Below are positions 33,143 through 43,828 of a stretch of DNA of 64,000 nucleotides, in pieces. Origin of the DNA: Ryuthela nishihirai (Eukaryota; Arthropoda; Arachnida; Araneae; Heptathelidae); assembly GCA_038380435.1 (NCBI GenBank), contig JAWZYU010000034.1, forward strand, positions 44,020,901 through 44,084,900, read 5' to 3'. The notes below the pieces were generated by a model that was not told the DNA's origin, searched no databases, and saw only the letters and a list, made by a program, of their open reading frames with translations. A program made the position numbers and the translations under genes. How positions within the stretch are numbered: the first letter of the stretch is position 1; each line of letters opens with the position of its first letter.

Positions 33143-33334
33143 AATAAGGTTATGAACAGTGTGCCTAAAGGCTTCAGAAAGAGGGGGAGACCTAGGATGC
33201 GGTTGGCAGACAATGTCAAACAGGACCTTGTTAGAATTGGTGTGCAGTGGCCAGATGTAGCTCAGGACATATGCTTGGAGAACTAAATTGCACGGTCTGG
33301 TTGAACCTCCGTAGCCCATGGCTGCATGAGGATT
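33143..33334 (+). mobile_element. Second LINE 3' end joined in tandem
   Basis: A second copy of the last 190 bases, starting at AATAAGGTTATGAACAGTGT directly after the microsatellite of the first. Its 5' joint lies within a few bases of the truncation point of the copies at 25,737 and 49,698. It carries a 9-base deletion (CAGATGTAGCTC) and ends GCTGCATGAGGAT. Confidence 0.88.
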
Positions 33335-33738
33335 TTGTATGTATCTATGTATTGAAGATAAGAAAATATTTTTGAGAAATATTATATTCATCAAATTCAA
33401 ATATCAATGTTGTAGTAGAATTTTTACTAATGATGAGATTCCTGAATTAGAAATATATATATATTTTTTAATAGTTAAAATCTCTAAATTAATTCGATCC
33501 TTCCCACGATGGGAATGTTATCGACCAGGGGAGGATCCAGAAAAGGGACAAAGGAGTGTCGGATCCTTTCCTCAACGGATCCTTTTTCAAATAAGGAATA
33601 GAATTGTTGAGTTGCTTACGCGTGAAGGGGGCCCCCATCGTACCTACGTTGCATCCGGGCTCTTGTAAAACAAAAATTTGAGAATTATTTTATATTTTGG
33701 ACACAAAATTATTTATCACTTAATTATTTAATAAATTG
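33335..33738. other. Non-repetitive spacer
   Basis: AT-rich at first, then a GC-richer 33,505-33,660 section with GGATCC sites. No gene recognised. Confidence 0.35.
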
Positions 33739-33936
33739 GCCGTCCCGTGGACGAGTGGTTAGCACGCTTGGCTACTGATCTAAGGGACCTGGGTTCGAGC
33801 CCCGGGTAAGGCATGGATGTGTGTGTCGTTTTTCTGCTGAGGTACTGCCATCCTCTCAGATCTCCTACTGTGGCATATAAACTGACAGGCTCCTGTCAGA
33901 CCTCTGTGGCAAGCAGCTGCTTGAGGGGGAAATATT
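33739..33936 (+). mobile_element. S2 SINE, full length
   Basis: GGCCGTCCCGTGGACGAGTG through GAGCCCCGGGTAAGGCATGG to the CAAGCAGCTGCTTG palindrome and GAGGGGG. Confidence 0.93.
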
Positions 33937-33999
33937 TTACATTGATTCTGCACTTATGATCATAGTGTATGGTATCACATTGTATGATGTCGTCTTGGA

Positions 34000-34290
34000 T
34001 CTGGGACGGGGGTGGCTCAGTCGGTAGTGCGCCAGGCTCGTAATCTGCAGTTTCCAAGTTCGAGTCCCATTGGGTCAGCGTTGAGATTTATCTCGGCAAA
34101 ATCATAGACCGCCCTGCCCACGGTCAGTAGGGGACACCGATAGGCTTGGAAAGGCCGCCGTCCAACGGATGGGACGTTAAGCCGTGGCTCCGTGTGCGGG
34201 AGAGCCTTACCCTGTGCACGTTAAAGAACACGCTGGATGGCCTTGACGGGAGGCTACAATATCTCTCCTAACCATTGTCCAGTGATCCTT
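34000..34290 (+). mobile_element. S1 SINE, 3'-truncated
   Basis: Head, body and the start of the 3' part. It decays after GACGGGAGGCTAC into ATATCTCTCCTAACCATTG and is followed by an S2. Confidence 0.85.
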
Positions 34291-34317
34291 TTTTTATTAC
34301 CTAGGAATTTTTTTTAA

Positions 34318-34512
34318 CCTACATGACCGAGTGGTTAACGCGCTTGGCTACTGATCTACGGGACCTGGGTTCGAGCCCCGGGTAAGGCATGGATGTATGT
34401 GTCGTTTTCTGCTGATGTCCTGCCATCCTCTCAGATCTTCTACTGTGGTATATAAACTGACAGGCTCCTGTCAGACCTCTGTGGCAAGCAGGTGCTTGAG
34501 GGGGTATTTTTT
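34318..34512 (+). mobile_element. S2 SINE, nearly full length
   Basis: Head from ACATGACCGAGTGGTTAACG, with body and 3' end intact; AGCAGGTGCTTG carries one change in the palindrome. Confidence 0.92.
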
Positions 34513-34719
34513 TATTTTAACCATTCAGCGACGAAAGTTCACTCAGACCAAACACAAACTACAACTCGCTAGTTTTCACGAACAGCAGCAGTCCAAAGGA
34601 CTCGCAAATAACTGCCAATCCAAATCCAAATGGCCCGATTTGTAATCGTCTTCGACCCACAATATCACCATTTCGTTTACTATTTGACCTGTCTTAACAA
34701 ACGAGCATTCCAGGATATG

Positions 34720-35043
34720 ACCCGTTTCCGGAGAGCCGGAGAGAATCAGCAACGACCAAAAGAAAACTTCCTTCCCCCCCCCCCGGTCCTTCCTTTCCCC
34801 TAAGAGTGGTTGGAGCACAGTTGAATCCACTGTCCCTTCACATTCCAAAGTATTGCATCCCTTCCGGTGAACAGAGGAGTCGCCCTTTCTCATGTTGCTC
34901 TGTCAGAACCCAGTCATCTGACACTCCGACATCGTTCACAGTGCTCCGACCCGACGACTGGCGCCAGATGCCTGGCATGCCTCTTCCAACCTTGCAAGGT
35001 CGCCAGACCAGCTTCCACTCCGCGAAAGGTGCCCTTGGCCAAG
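34720..35043 (+). promoter_or_regulatory. GC-richer promoter-like island
   Basis: GC and CpG content rise here, with CTTCCGG (34,861-34,867) and TTTCCGGAGAGCCGG (34,727-34,741) as ETS-like elements. It ends in CAAGATGGCGG (35,040-35,050), a sequence often found at transcription starts or first ATGs of housekeeping genes (YY1-like). It is free of S1 and S2. Promoter function is inferred from composition and motifs. Confidence 0.35.
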
Positions 35044-35193
35044 ATGGCGGAAAAAAATGAACTCCTACGAAGTTTCTTGCATGTACGAAACAACATTACT
35101 GCTTCCCAGCTTAATAGTACCTGGAAGTTTTCCAAATATAAAGTACGCGTAATGTCCACTAATGGAATTTCTCGTTTTTTGGCCACTTGTTGA
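35044..35193 (+). CDS. Candidate short frame or first exon, 49 codons
   Basis: The ATG lies inside AAGATGGCGG, a good initiation context. The peptide starts MAEKNELLRSFLHVRNN and ends at a stop at 35,191-35,193. There is no strong splice donor and I recognise no family. It could be the 5' end of a gene that lies past the AT-rich region, a small protein, or chance. Confidence 0.22.
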   Translation: MAEKNELLRSFLHVRNNITASQLNSTWKFSKYKVRVMSTNGISRFLATC

Positions 35194-35718
35194 TTTTTTT
35201 TTTTTACGTGTTTGGTAACAAAGAAGGAAAGTTTACTTAACGCTCGGTAAAAAAAAGATCTGTGTGTTTTATTAAATTTGTATTTTTAGGGAAAGAAACG
35301 AAAGCGTAAATAGATGCCAAAAGTCAAAATAGTGAACGTCTAGTTGAACTCTTTCAACCAAAGCACAAATCGAGTTTTTTTTTTTTAAAGGTAGAATTTC
35401 GTCTCAAAACCCATTAAAAAACAATTTCGCAGATCTGAAGAACAGAGATATATTATTATACATATTTGAAATATAAATTTCTCAGAATATATACTCATAA
35501 CTTACCTAACACGCCCTCGTAAAGGTCTTCGACAACAATTTTCAGTTTTCAGTTGGAGTCAATTGCAAGCAGAATCTCCACCCCCCAAAAAAAAATCAGG
35601 AAGAAGAGCCTACTGTTTTGAGAGGAGAGGAGAGCTCGGTCTTGAATTATGAGTTCGGAACTAGTTTAACCTGCTGGCCACTTTTGAAAAATAATCCAGG
35701 TCGTAAGCAGAATTTATG
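35194..35718. other. AT-rich non-repetitive spacer
   Basis: A/T runs and a purine tract (GGAAGAAGAGCC and GAGAGGAGAGGAGAG near 35,600-35,635) before the minisatellite. No gene seen. Confidence 0.35.
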
Positions 35719-37426
35719 AAAGTAGATATATGGTCGCATTTCAATGAAAATAAATATAGAACAACATTTCGTTGACAGTAGATATAGAGTCGCATTGTTT
35801 CGAAAGTAGATATAGGGTCGCATTTCGTTGGTAATATAGGGCCGCATTTTGTCGAAAGTAGATATAGGGTCGCATTTCGTTGGTAATAGATATAGGGTTG
35901 CTTTTTCTTTACGTATATAGGGCCGCATTTTGTCGAAAGTAGATATAGGGTCGCATTTCGTTGGTAATAGATATAGGGTCGCATTTCGTTGATAATAGAT
36001 ATAGGGCCGCATTTTGTCGAAAGTAGATATAGGGTCGCATTTCGTTTGTAATAGATATAGGGTTGCTTTTCCTTTACGTATATAGGACCGCATTTTGTCG
36101 AAAGTAGATATAGGGTCGCATTTCGTTGATAATAGATATAGGGCAGCATTTTGTCGAAAGTAGATATAGGGTCGCATTTCGTTGGTAATAGATATAGGGT
36201 TGCTTTTCCTTTACGTATATAGGACCGCATTTTGTCGAAAGTAGATATAGGGTCGCATTTCGTTGATAATAGATATAGGGCCGCATTTTGTCGAAAGTAG
36301 ATATAGGGTCGCATTTCGTTGGTAATAGATATAGGGGTGCTCTTCCTTTACGTATATAGGGCCGCATTTTGTCGAAAGTAGATATAGGGTCGCATTTCGC
36401 TGGTAATAGATATAGGGTTGCTCTTCCTTTACGTATATAGGGCCGCATTTTGTCGAAAGTAGATATAGGGTCGCATTTCGTTGATAATAGATATAGGGCC
36501 GAATTTTGTCGAAAGTAGACATAGGGTCGCCTTTCGTTGGTAATAGATATAGGGTTGCTTTTCCTTTACGTATATAGGGCCGCATTTTGTCGAAAGTAGA
36601 TATAGGGTCGCATTTCGTTGATAATAGATATAGGGCCGCATTTTGTCGAAAGTAGATATAGGGTCGCATTTCTTTGGTAATAGATATAGGGTCGCATTTC
36701 TTTGGTAATAGATATAGGGTTGCTCTTCCTTTACGTATATAGGGCCGCATTTTGTCGAAAGTAGATATAGGGTCGCATTTCGTTGATAATAGATATAGGG
36801 CCGCATTTTGTCGAAAGTAGATATAGGGTCGCATTTCGTTGGTAATAGATATAGGGTTGCTTTTCCTTTACGTATATAGGGCCGCATTTTGTCGAAAGTA
36901 GATATAGGGTCGCATTTCGTTGGTAATAGATATAGGGTTGCTTTTCCTTTACGTATATAGGGCCGCATTTTGTCGAAAGTAGATATAGGGTCGCATTTCG
37001 TTGATAATAGATATAGGGCCGCATTTTGTCGAAAGTAGATATAGGGTCGCATTTCGTTGGTAATAGATATAGGGTTGCTTTTCCTTTACGTATATAGGGC
37101 CGCATTTTGTCGAAAGTAGATATAGGGTCGCATTTCGTTGGTAATAGATATAGGGTTGCTTTTCCTTTACGTATATAGGGCCGCATTTTGTCGAAAGTAG
37201 ATATAGGGTCGCATTTCGTTGATAATAGATATAGGGCCGCATTTTGTCGAAAGTAGATATAGGGTCGCATTTCGTTGGTAATAGATATAGGGTTGCTTTT
37301 CCTTTACGTATATAGGACCACATTTTGTCGAAAGCAGATATAGGGTCGCATTTCGTTGATAATAGATATAGGGCCGCATTTTGTCGAAAGTAGATATAGG
37401 GTCGCATTTCGTTGATAATAGATATT
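35719..37426. repeat. Minisatellite, 27-bp monomer, 218-bp higher-order repeat
   Basis: Monomers of 26-29 bp share TAGATATAGGG and alternate three endings: TCGCATTTCGTTG, CCGCATTTTGTCGAAA and TTGCTTTTCCTTTACG. They combine into 81-bp and 137-bp blocks and together a 218-bp higher-order unit, most regular at 36,430-37,270. The left edge is more diverged (TATGGTCGCATTTCAATG). Minus-strand frames of up to 217 codons (35,661-36,314) read as repeats of ATLYLLSTKCDPISTFDKM. More than one frame is open, because the monomer lacks stops in several frames, so I do not treat them as proteins. Confidence 0.95.
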
Positions 37427-37550
37427 GATTTTTGAGCTCACACGATCCAATGTGCTGTGAACATTAACCGCAACCGCTCCAGTTTGCTGTGAACGGTAAC
37501 TGCACACGCTCCATATTCTTGCATTATATATTCATACGCATTATAAATAA
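37427..37550 (-). repeat. Inverted copy of the 27.5-kb MITE-linked unit
   Basis: Reverse complement of 27,460-27,590, including the flanking ATGCGTATGAATATATAATG and the AACTGGAGCGGTTGCGG block. It directly abuts the minisatellite. Confidence 0.85.
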
Positions 37551-37559
37551 ATAAATAAA

Positions 37560-37728
37560 TAAATAGCCCCTCAAGCAGCTGCATGCCACAGAGGTCTGAC
37601 AGAAGCCTGTCAGTTTTTATGCCATATTAGGGGGTCTGAGAGGATGGCAGGACCTCAGCAGAAAAACAAGACAAACGTCCATGCCTTACCGGAGCTCGAA
37701 CCCAGGTCCCTTAGATCAGTAACCAAAA
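37560..37728 (-). mobile_element. S2 SINE, head truncated
   Basis: Minus-strand 3' end, body and B-box part of the head; it stops at GATCAGTAACCAAAA, before the A box. Confidence 0.9.
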
Positions 37729-37846
37729 CTAGATTTTAATAGATTTAAATGTGATCTTTATTTTCGGTCACATTTTTTCCAAGAAATGCGTATTTAAGAA
37801 GTTATGAAGTTTGGAAGTTAGATTCCCATTGATATGCCATGGAATC
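37729..37846. other. AT-rich spacer holding an S1 target site
   Basis: Unique sequence leading to the TCCACTATT repeat at 37,848-37,856. Confidence 0.35.
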
Positions 37847-37856
37847 CTCCACTATT

Positions 37857-38419
37857 TTGGGGGCGGGGGGGTGGCTCAGTCGGTAGCGCGCCAGGCTCGT
37901 AATCTGTAGTTCCCAGGTTCGAGTCCCAGCTGGGTCAGCGTTGAGATTTATCTCCGCAAAATTCCCCGCCCTGCCCACGGTCAGTAGGGAACACCGATGG
38001 GCTAGGAAAGGCCGCCGTCCGTCGGATGGGACGTTAAGCTGTGGCCTGTGTGCGGGAGAGCCATACCCTGTGCACGTTAAAGAACACGCTGGATGGTCTT
38101 GACGGGAGGCTACCATCTGTCTCCCAACAGCTGTTCCAGTGGGTCCCCTCCCCCAACCTTCTCTGAGCCTTCAGGGTCCATGTGACCTGGCCATTTAGCC
38201 CATTGTGTGCCAAAAAGTGCCGCTCAGAGGTAAAACAACCCAATGTTAAAGAACACGCTGGATGGCCTTGACGGGAGGCTACCATCTGTCTCCCAACAGC
38301 TGTTCCAGTGGGTCCAATCCCCCAACCTTCTCTGAGCCTTCGGGGTCCATGTGACCTGGCCATTTAGCCCATGGTGTGCAAAAAAGTACCGCTCAGAGGT
38401 AAAACAACCCAACCCAAAA
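37857..38419 (+). mobile_element. S1 SINE with two tails and target repeat
   Basis: Head, body and two 3' units. TCCACTATT at 37,848-37,856 and 38,420-38,428 is a 9-base target-site duplication. Confidence 0.92.
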
Positions 38420-38564
38420 TCCACTATTCTGATAGGACAGCATAGATTTAATTCAGCAATATTCGGCATATTAATCTGTCAAGAATTAAAATTGTTGTTA
38501 CTGGGCACAGCGTACAAATATCCACGGCTTATGCGATAATTGGAGTTCTAAGGGAGCATGGATG

Positions 38565-38810
38565 TCAGTAGTGGTATCCCAATATAGGCCACCCCCACGC
38601 AGTGCTTTCCCCCAATGATATCATCGGCCACGCCCTCTTATGCGCCCCTACTACTATCCCGCTTATTAATATTCAAAATAAGTTGTGAATGTTAATTATG
38701 AATATTAATAAAAGGGGATAGTAGTGGGGATGCATAAGGGAGCGTGGCAGATGACGTCATAAGAGGAAAGCACTGCATGGGGGTGGCCTATAGTGGGATA
38801 CCACTACTGA
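38565..38810. mobile_element. Foldback MITE, 246 bp
   Basis: Starts TCAGTAGTGGTATCCCA and ends TGGGATACCACTACTGA. The arms pair over about 110 bp around an AT-rich loop near 38,665-38,710, with conserved TATAGGCCACCCCCA and CTACTACTATCCC. No transposase frame and no clear target duplication, so the superfamily is open. Confidence 0.85.
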
Positions 38811-38907
38811 GGTCGGCAGGGATATGGATTTTTTTTGCATGTATATTTTCAACATTCCGTTCAATTTTCTGTCCTTCATTATTTATATTTTGGTCTGATA
38901 TATGCAT

Positions 38908-39086
38908 GAGGCCGTCCCGTGGCCGAGTGGTTAGCACGCTTGGCTATTGATCTAATGGGACCGGATTTGAGCCCCGGGTTTTCTGCTGAGTTCCTGCCAT
39001 CCTCTCAGATCTACTATGGCATATAAACTGACAGGCTCCTGTCAGACCTCTGTGGCAAGCAGCTGCTTGAGGGGGTATTTAATTTA
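38908..39086 (+). mobile_element. S2 SINE with internal deletion
   Basis: Head from AGGCCGTCCCGTGGCCGAG, then a jump from GAGCCCCGGG to TTTTCTGCTGAG, losing about 25 bases of the body. The 3' end is normal. Confidence 0.9.
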
Positions 39087-39334
39087 ATATGCATGAGTGA
39101 ATATCGGAAACTATGCAAGTCATTCCTACCAATTCCGATGCAAGTAGAGTCGTGTAACTGGTGTTTATTAATTAAACTGATAAAAACTCGCTTATAAAGT
39201 TAAACGTAATGGGTTATTGTTTCAACTAAATTTTCAGAACAATTATCTTAACTGGTTAAATTTTCTAGTCTCCATAACTCTTTTAATATTGAACATGAGG
39301 GAAATGCAGATATCTACCGATCAGACTCAAAGCT
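39087..39334. other. AT-rich non-repetitive spacer
   Basis: No gene or repeat recognised; ends with the TCAGAATTGAG target site of the next S1. Confidence 0.35.
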
Positions 39335-39345
39335 TCAGAATTGAG

Positions 39346-40065
39346 TTGGGTTGTTTTACATCTGAGCGCACTTTTTTGCACACCATGGGCTAAATGGCCA
39401 GGTCACACGGACCCTGAAGGCTCAGAGAAGGTTGGGGGAGGGGACCCACTGCAACAGCTGTTAGGACACAGATGGTAGCCTCCCGTCAAGGCCATCCAGC
39501 GTGTTCTTTAACGTTGGCTTGTTTTACCTCTGAGCGGCACTTTTTTGCACACCATGGGCTAAATGGCCAGGTCACATGGACCCCGAAGGCTCAGAGAAGG
39601 TTGGGGGAGGGGACACACTGGAACAGCTGTTGGGAGACAGATGGTAGCCTCCCGTCAAGGCCATCCAGTGTGTTCTTTAACGTTGGGTTGTTTTACCTCT
39701 GAGCGGCACTTTTTTGCACACCATGGGCTAAATGGCCAGGTCACATGGACCCCGAAGGCTCAGAGAAGATTGGGGGAGGGGACCCACTGGAACAGCTGTT
39801 GGGAGACAGATGGTAGCCTCCCGTCAAGGCCATCCAGCGTGTTCTTTAACGTGCACAGGGTATGGCTCTCCCGCACACGGAGCCACGGCTTAACGTCCCA
39901 TCCGACGGACGGAGGCCTTTCCAAGCCCATCAGTGTCCCCTACTGACCGTGGGCAGGGCGGGGAATTTTGCGGAGATAAATCTCAACGCTGACCCAGCTG
40001 GGACTCGAACCTGGGAACTACAGATTACGAGCCTGGCGCGCTACCGACTGAGCCACCCCCGCCCC
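39346..40065 (-). mobile_element. S1 SINE with three tails and target repeat
   Basis: Minus-strand array of three 3' units ending in a full body and head. TCAGAATTGAG at 39,335-39,345 and 40,066-40,076 is a perfect 11-base target-site duplication enclosing the whole array. Confidence 0.95.
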
Positions 40066-40076
40066 TCAGAATTGAG

Positions 40077-40345
40077 ATATTTTTGGAAAGATGAAATCAA
40101 TGATAAATTAAACATCTCAAACTAATGAATCTAGATTTTGATTTGTTTGTTAATGTTTAGAGTGAAAGGAAACGAAAATATTCAATAGCAGCTACTAATA
40201 TAATAATAGAATATAATATAAGTAACTTATTTTAAGGATTAGAGCTCATTCGGATTCCGGTTGAAAATAGTACAGACGATTTTGGGTTCCGTCTGAGAAT
40301 AACAAAAATTTCTAATTTTCTTTCGAATTGTGAAAAAACAAATTG
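40077..40345. other. AT-rich non-repetitive spacer
   Basis: No gene or repeat recognised. Confidence 0.35.
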
Positions 40346-40349
40346 AGCT

Positions 40350-41209
40350 AGGGTTAGCTCAGCCGGTAGCACGCCAGGCTCGTAATCTGCAGTTCCCAGG
40401 TTCGAGTCCCAGCTGAGCTAGCGTTGATGTTTATTTCTGCTAAACTCCCTGCCCATGGTCAGTATGGGACACCGATGGACTTGGAAAGGCCGCCTTCCGT
40501 CGGATGGGACGTTAAGTTGTGGCTCCGTGTGCGGGAGAGCCATACCCTGTGCACGTTAAAGAACACACTAGATGGCCTTGACGGAAGTCTGTCATCTATC
40601 TCCCAACAGCTGTTCCAGTGGGTCCCCTCCCCCAACCTTCTCTGAGCCTTCGGGGTCCTTGTGACCTGGTCATTTAGCCAATAGTGTGCAAAAAATTGTC
40701 GCTCAGAGGTAAAACAACCCAACACGCTGGATTGCCTTGACGGGAGACTACCATCTGTCTCCCAACAGCTATTCCAATGGGTCCCCTCCCCCAACCTTCT
40801 CTGAGCCTTCGGGGTCCTTGTGACCTGACCATTTAGCTCATTGTGTGCAAAAAAGTGCCGCTCAGAGGTAAAACAACCCAACACGCTGGATTGCCTTAAC
40901 GGGAGGCTACCATCTGTCTCCCAACAGCTGTTCCAGTGGGTCCCCTCCCCCAACCTTCTCTGAGCCTTCGGGGTCCTTGTGACCTGACCATTTAGCTCAT
41001 TGTGTGCAAAAAAGTGCCGCTCAGAGGTAAAACAACCCAACACGCTGGATTGCCTTGACGGGAGACTACCATCTGTCTCCCAACAGCTGTTCCAGTGGGT
41101 CCCCTCCCCCAACCTTCTCTGAGCCTTCGGGGTCCTTGTGACCTGGCAATTTAGCCCATGGTGTGCAAAACAGTGCCGCTCAGATAAAACAACCCAACCC
41201 AACCCAACG
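40350..41209 (+). mobile_element. S1 SINE with four tails and an alternative joint
   Basis: Plus-strand head (GGGTTAGCTCAGCCGGTAGC), body and four 3' units. The joint here is CAACCCAACACGCTGGATTG, so units start about 11 bases farther 3' than in the 169-bp arrays. The end shows (CCCAA)n, the variable simple repeat at the S1 terminus. Confidence 0.93.
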
Positions 41210-41900
41210 TATCCATAAAGAAATATGCTGGATAAGTTTGCTGCTTATGCGTTCAAAACACCAACTTGATAAAACAGATGCCACTGGAAACACCCACCAT
41301 TTTTATGACTCACACCAACAGTGCATTGTAATCACTTCAGGTATTTCAGTTATGGGTTCGGCTGTTGTCGGGTTATGAACCTTTTTTTTTTCGACTGAAG
41401 GGTGCGGTGTGGCCTTTTAATCGACTTCTGCGGCCTATGTTTCCAATGAATTCTTTTCACGCCGGTGGTGCAGCCTTCTCTCCCAAGATAAAAGCGTCTA
41501 GGTAATAAACATTTAATCTTATTAAAAAGCCTCAGCAGGTGCCTTGATTTACGACCTCGTACGACTTCACTATCCTATTTTATACGGGCTTAGTCATTCT
41601 CTGAAAAATTCTAAAGTTGTTTGTCTTCAGACGAGTTGCTCACACATAAAATATTAATTTTATTGAGGTTCGGGCTTTTCATTAATATTTATTAGAGATA
41701 TCTTTTCAATGAGATAAGAAGTTATGTCTCTATGTGAAAGATCATTTGGGGAACAAAGTGTTTCTTTAGGGTTCACTTAAAGGCCGAAATGTACAGTGAT
41801 GGCTTAAAGTGTTCGCACATTTTTGGGTAATCTAAAGTGATTTTAATAACAAAATTTTGAAGAAGATTAAAATCGAGATGAGGGTGGCAAAAAAATTGCC
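41210..41900. other. Non-repetitive spacer
   Basis: About 690 bases; includes a poly-T run at 41,381 and AT-rich stretches. No gene recognised on either strand. Confidence 0.35.
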
Positions 41901-41902
41901 TT

Positions 41903-42385
41903 ACCTCTGAGCGGCACTTTTTTTTGCGCACCATTGGCTAAATGACCAGGTCACAAGGACCCCGAAGGCTCAGAGAAGGTTGGGGGAGGGGACCCACTGG
42001 AACAGCTGTTGGGAGACAGATGGTAGCCTCCCATCAAGGCAATCCAGCGTGTTGGGTTGTTTTACCTCTGAGCGGCACATTTTTGCACACAATGAACTAA
42101 ATGGCCAGGTCACATGGACCCCGAAGGCTCAGAGAAGGTTGGGGGAGGGGACCCACTGAAACAGCTGTTGGGAGACAGATGGTAGCCTCCCGTCAAGGCC
42201 ATCCAGAGTGTTCTTTAACGTTGGGTTGTTTTACCTCTGAGCGGCACTTTTTTGCACACCATGGGCTAAATGGCCAGGTCACATGGACCACGAAGGCTCA
42301 AAGAATGTTGGGGGAGGGGACCCACTGGAACAGCTATTGGTAGACAGATGGTAGCCTCCCGTCAAGGCCATCCAGCGTGTTCTTT
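41903..42385 (-). mobile_element. S1 SINE tails, headless
   Basis: Three minus-strand tail units, the first joined at CCAGCGTGTTGGGTTG, an alternative breakpoint. The body is absent beyond TTTGAAATTCGCAGG. Confidence 0.88.
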
Positions 42386-43040
42386 GAAATTCGCAGGATA
42401 TGGTTCTTGTACATTGAATCACAGTTTAATGTTTCACCTGAGGAACAGTAGATTTTTCCAACGCCTCTAGGCTGGACCTATTAAGGGCCTAGGGGTGGCC
42501 ATGCCCCTGACCCTAAGAAAGAGGACACCCTCCCCCTTAGCTGCTGAGGTCTAATAGGAATTAAAATAGTAATAATTTTTCCAACTTATGCAAACTTTGA
42601 AATTAATCATTTATAATAATAAAAGGCTATACCTCATAGGGAAATAGTGGCAGACGTTTCAAAACTTCACAGATTGTTTTGGATTGTCGTCCGGGTTGAA
42701 TTTCAAGCCGAAATTCCAAAATGGGGGCTTACTAGAAGTAAAATTAATTACCATGCTTTTCCTACGGGAAACCGTAGTCGCTGACAAATCCATCGTTGCC
42801 AATTACCGTTTCCTAACTCTGAACTTTAGAGTCGTAATAACATTTTAATCTGCTGGCGTTGCCAGATCACCACATTTACAAATTCATATTACAAATTTTT
42901 TAAGAGAGCAAATTAAAAAATTATAGTTCCTAAAGAAATTCATAGAAATTTCTGAAAGTTAATATTCATAAAAAAAGGAAGAGAACGTTTAGAATAAAAA
43001 GGTCGTTGAAATGAAAAGGGTACAACCCTTATATCTAGGT
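42386..43040. other. Non-repetitive spacer, partly diverged S1 at its left edge
   Basis: Traces of an S1 body (AGGATATGGTTCTTGTACAT) fade within 80 bases. The remainder is AT-rich and unrecognised. Confidence 0.35.
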
Positions 43041-43052
43041 GATGGAGTGAGT

Positions 43053-43644
43053 TAGGTTGTTTTACCTCTGAGCGGCACTTTTTTTACACACCATGGGCTC
43101 AATGGCCAGGTCACAAAGACCCCAAAGGCTCAGAGAAGGTTGGGGGAGGGGACCCACTGGAACAGCTGTTGGGAGACAGATAGTAGCCTCCCGTCAAGGC
43201 CATCCAGTGTGTTCTTTAACGTGCACAGAGTATGACTCTCCCGCACACGGGGCCACGGCTTAACGTTGTTGTTTGGGTTGGGTTGTTTTACCTCTGAGTG
43301 GCACTTTTTTTACACACCATGGGCTAAATGGCCAGGTCACATGGACCCCGAAGGCTCAGAGAAGGTTGGGGAGGGGACCCACTGGAACAGCTGTTGGGAG
43401 ACAGATGGTAGCCTCCCGTCAAGGCCATCCAGTGTGTTCTTTAACGTGCACAGAGTATGACTCTCCCGCACACGGGGCCACGGCTTAACGTCCCATCCGA
43501 CGGACTGTCAATGTCCCCTATTGACCGTGGGTAGGGCGGGGAATTTTGTGCAGATAAATCTCAATGCTGACCCAGCTGGGACTCGAATCTGGGAACTGCA
43601 GATTACGAGCCTGGCGCGCTACCGACTGAGCCACCCCCCGCCCC
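43053..43644 (-). mobile_element. S1 SINE, double copy inside one target repeat
   Basis: A first minus-strand unit reaches the GGCTTAACGTTG part of the body, then a second copy begins at GGGTTGGGTTG and runs to the head. GATGGAGTGAGT at 43,041-43,052 and 43,645-43,656 flanks both, so they entered together. The second copy lacks most of the segment between CCGACGGAC and the GTCCCC part of the body. Confidence 0.93.
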
Positions 43645-43656
43645 GATGGAGTGAGT

Positions 43657-43825
43657 GATATTCATGCTTCTTATGTAGAGAAACGTGTATACATAGAAAA
43701 AACTCATCAACGCCGCAGTCAGTGACAACTATTTGTCTATTTGAACATATAAACGAATTTTCATCAGTAAATGAATTGCGCATTTTGATTGTCATTTTCC
43801 ATCTGAACGACCCTCATACACCCAT
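43657..43825. other. Non-repetitive spacer
   Basis: Nothing recognised. Confidence 0.3.
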
Positions 43826-43828
43826 TCC

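Noticed and set aside
35647..37507. Minus-strand frames of 124-217 codons rich in Tyr, Leu and Pro
   Set aside because: They follow the 27-bp minisatellite monomer, more than one frame is open, and the 218-bp unit shifts frame. No signal peptide, domain or splice signal.
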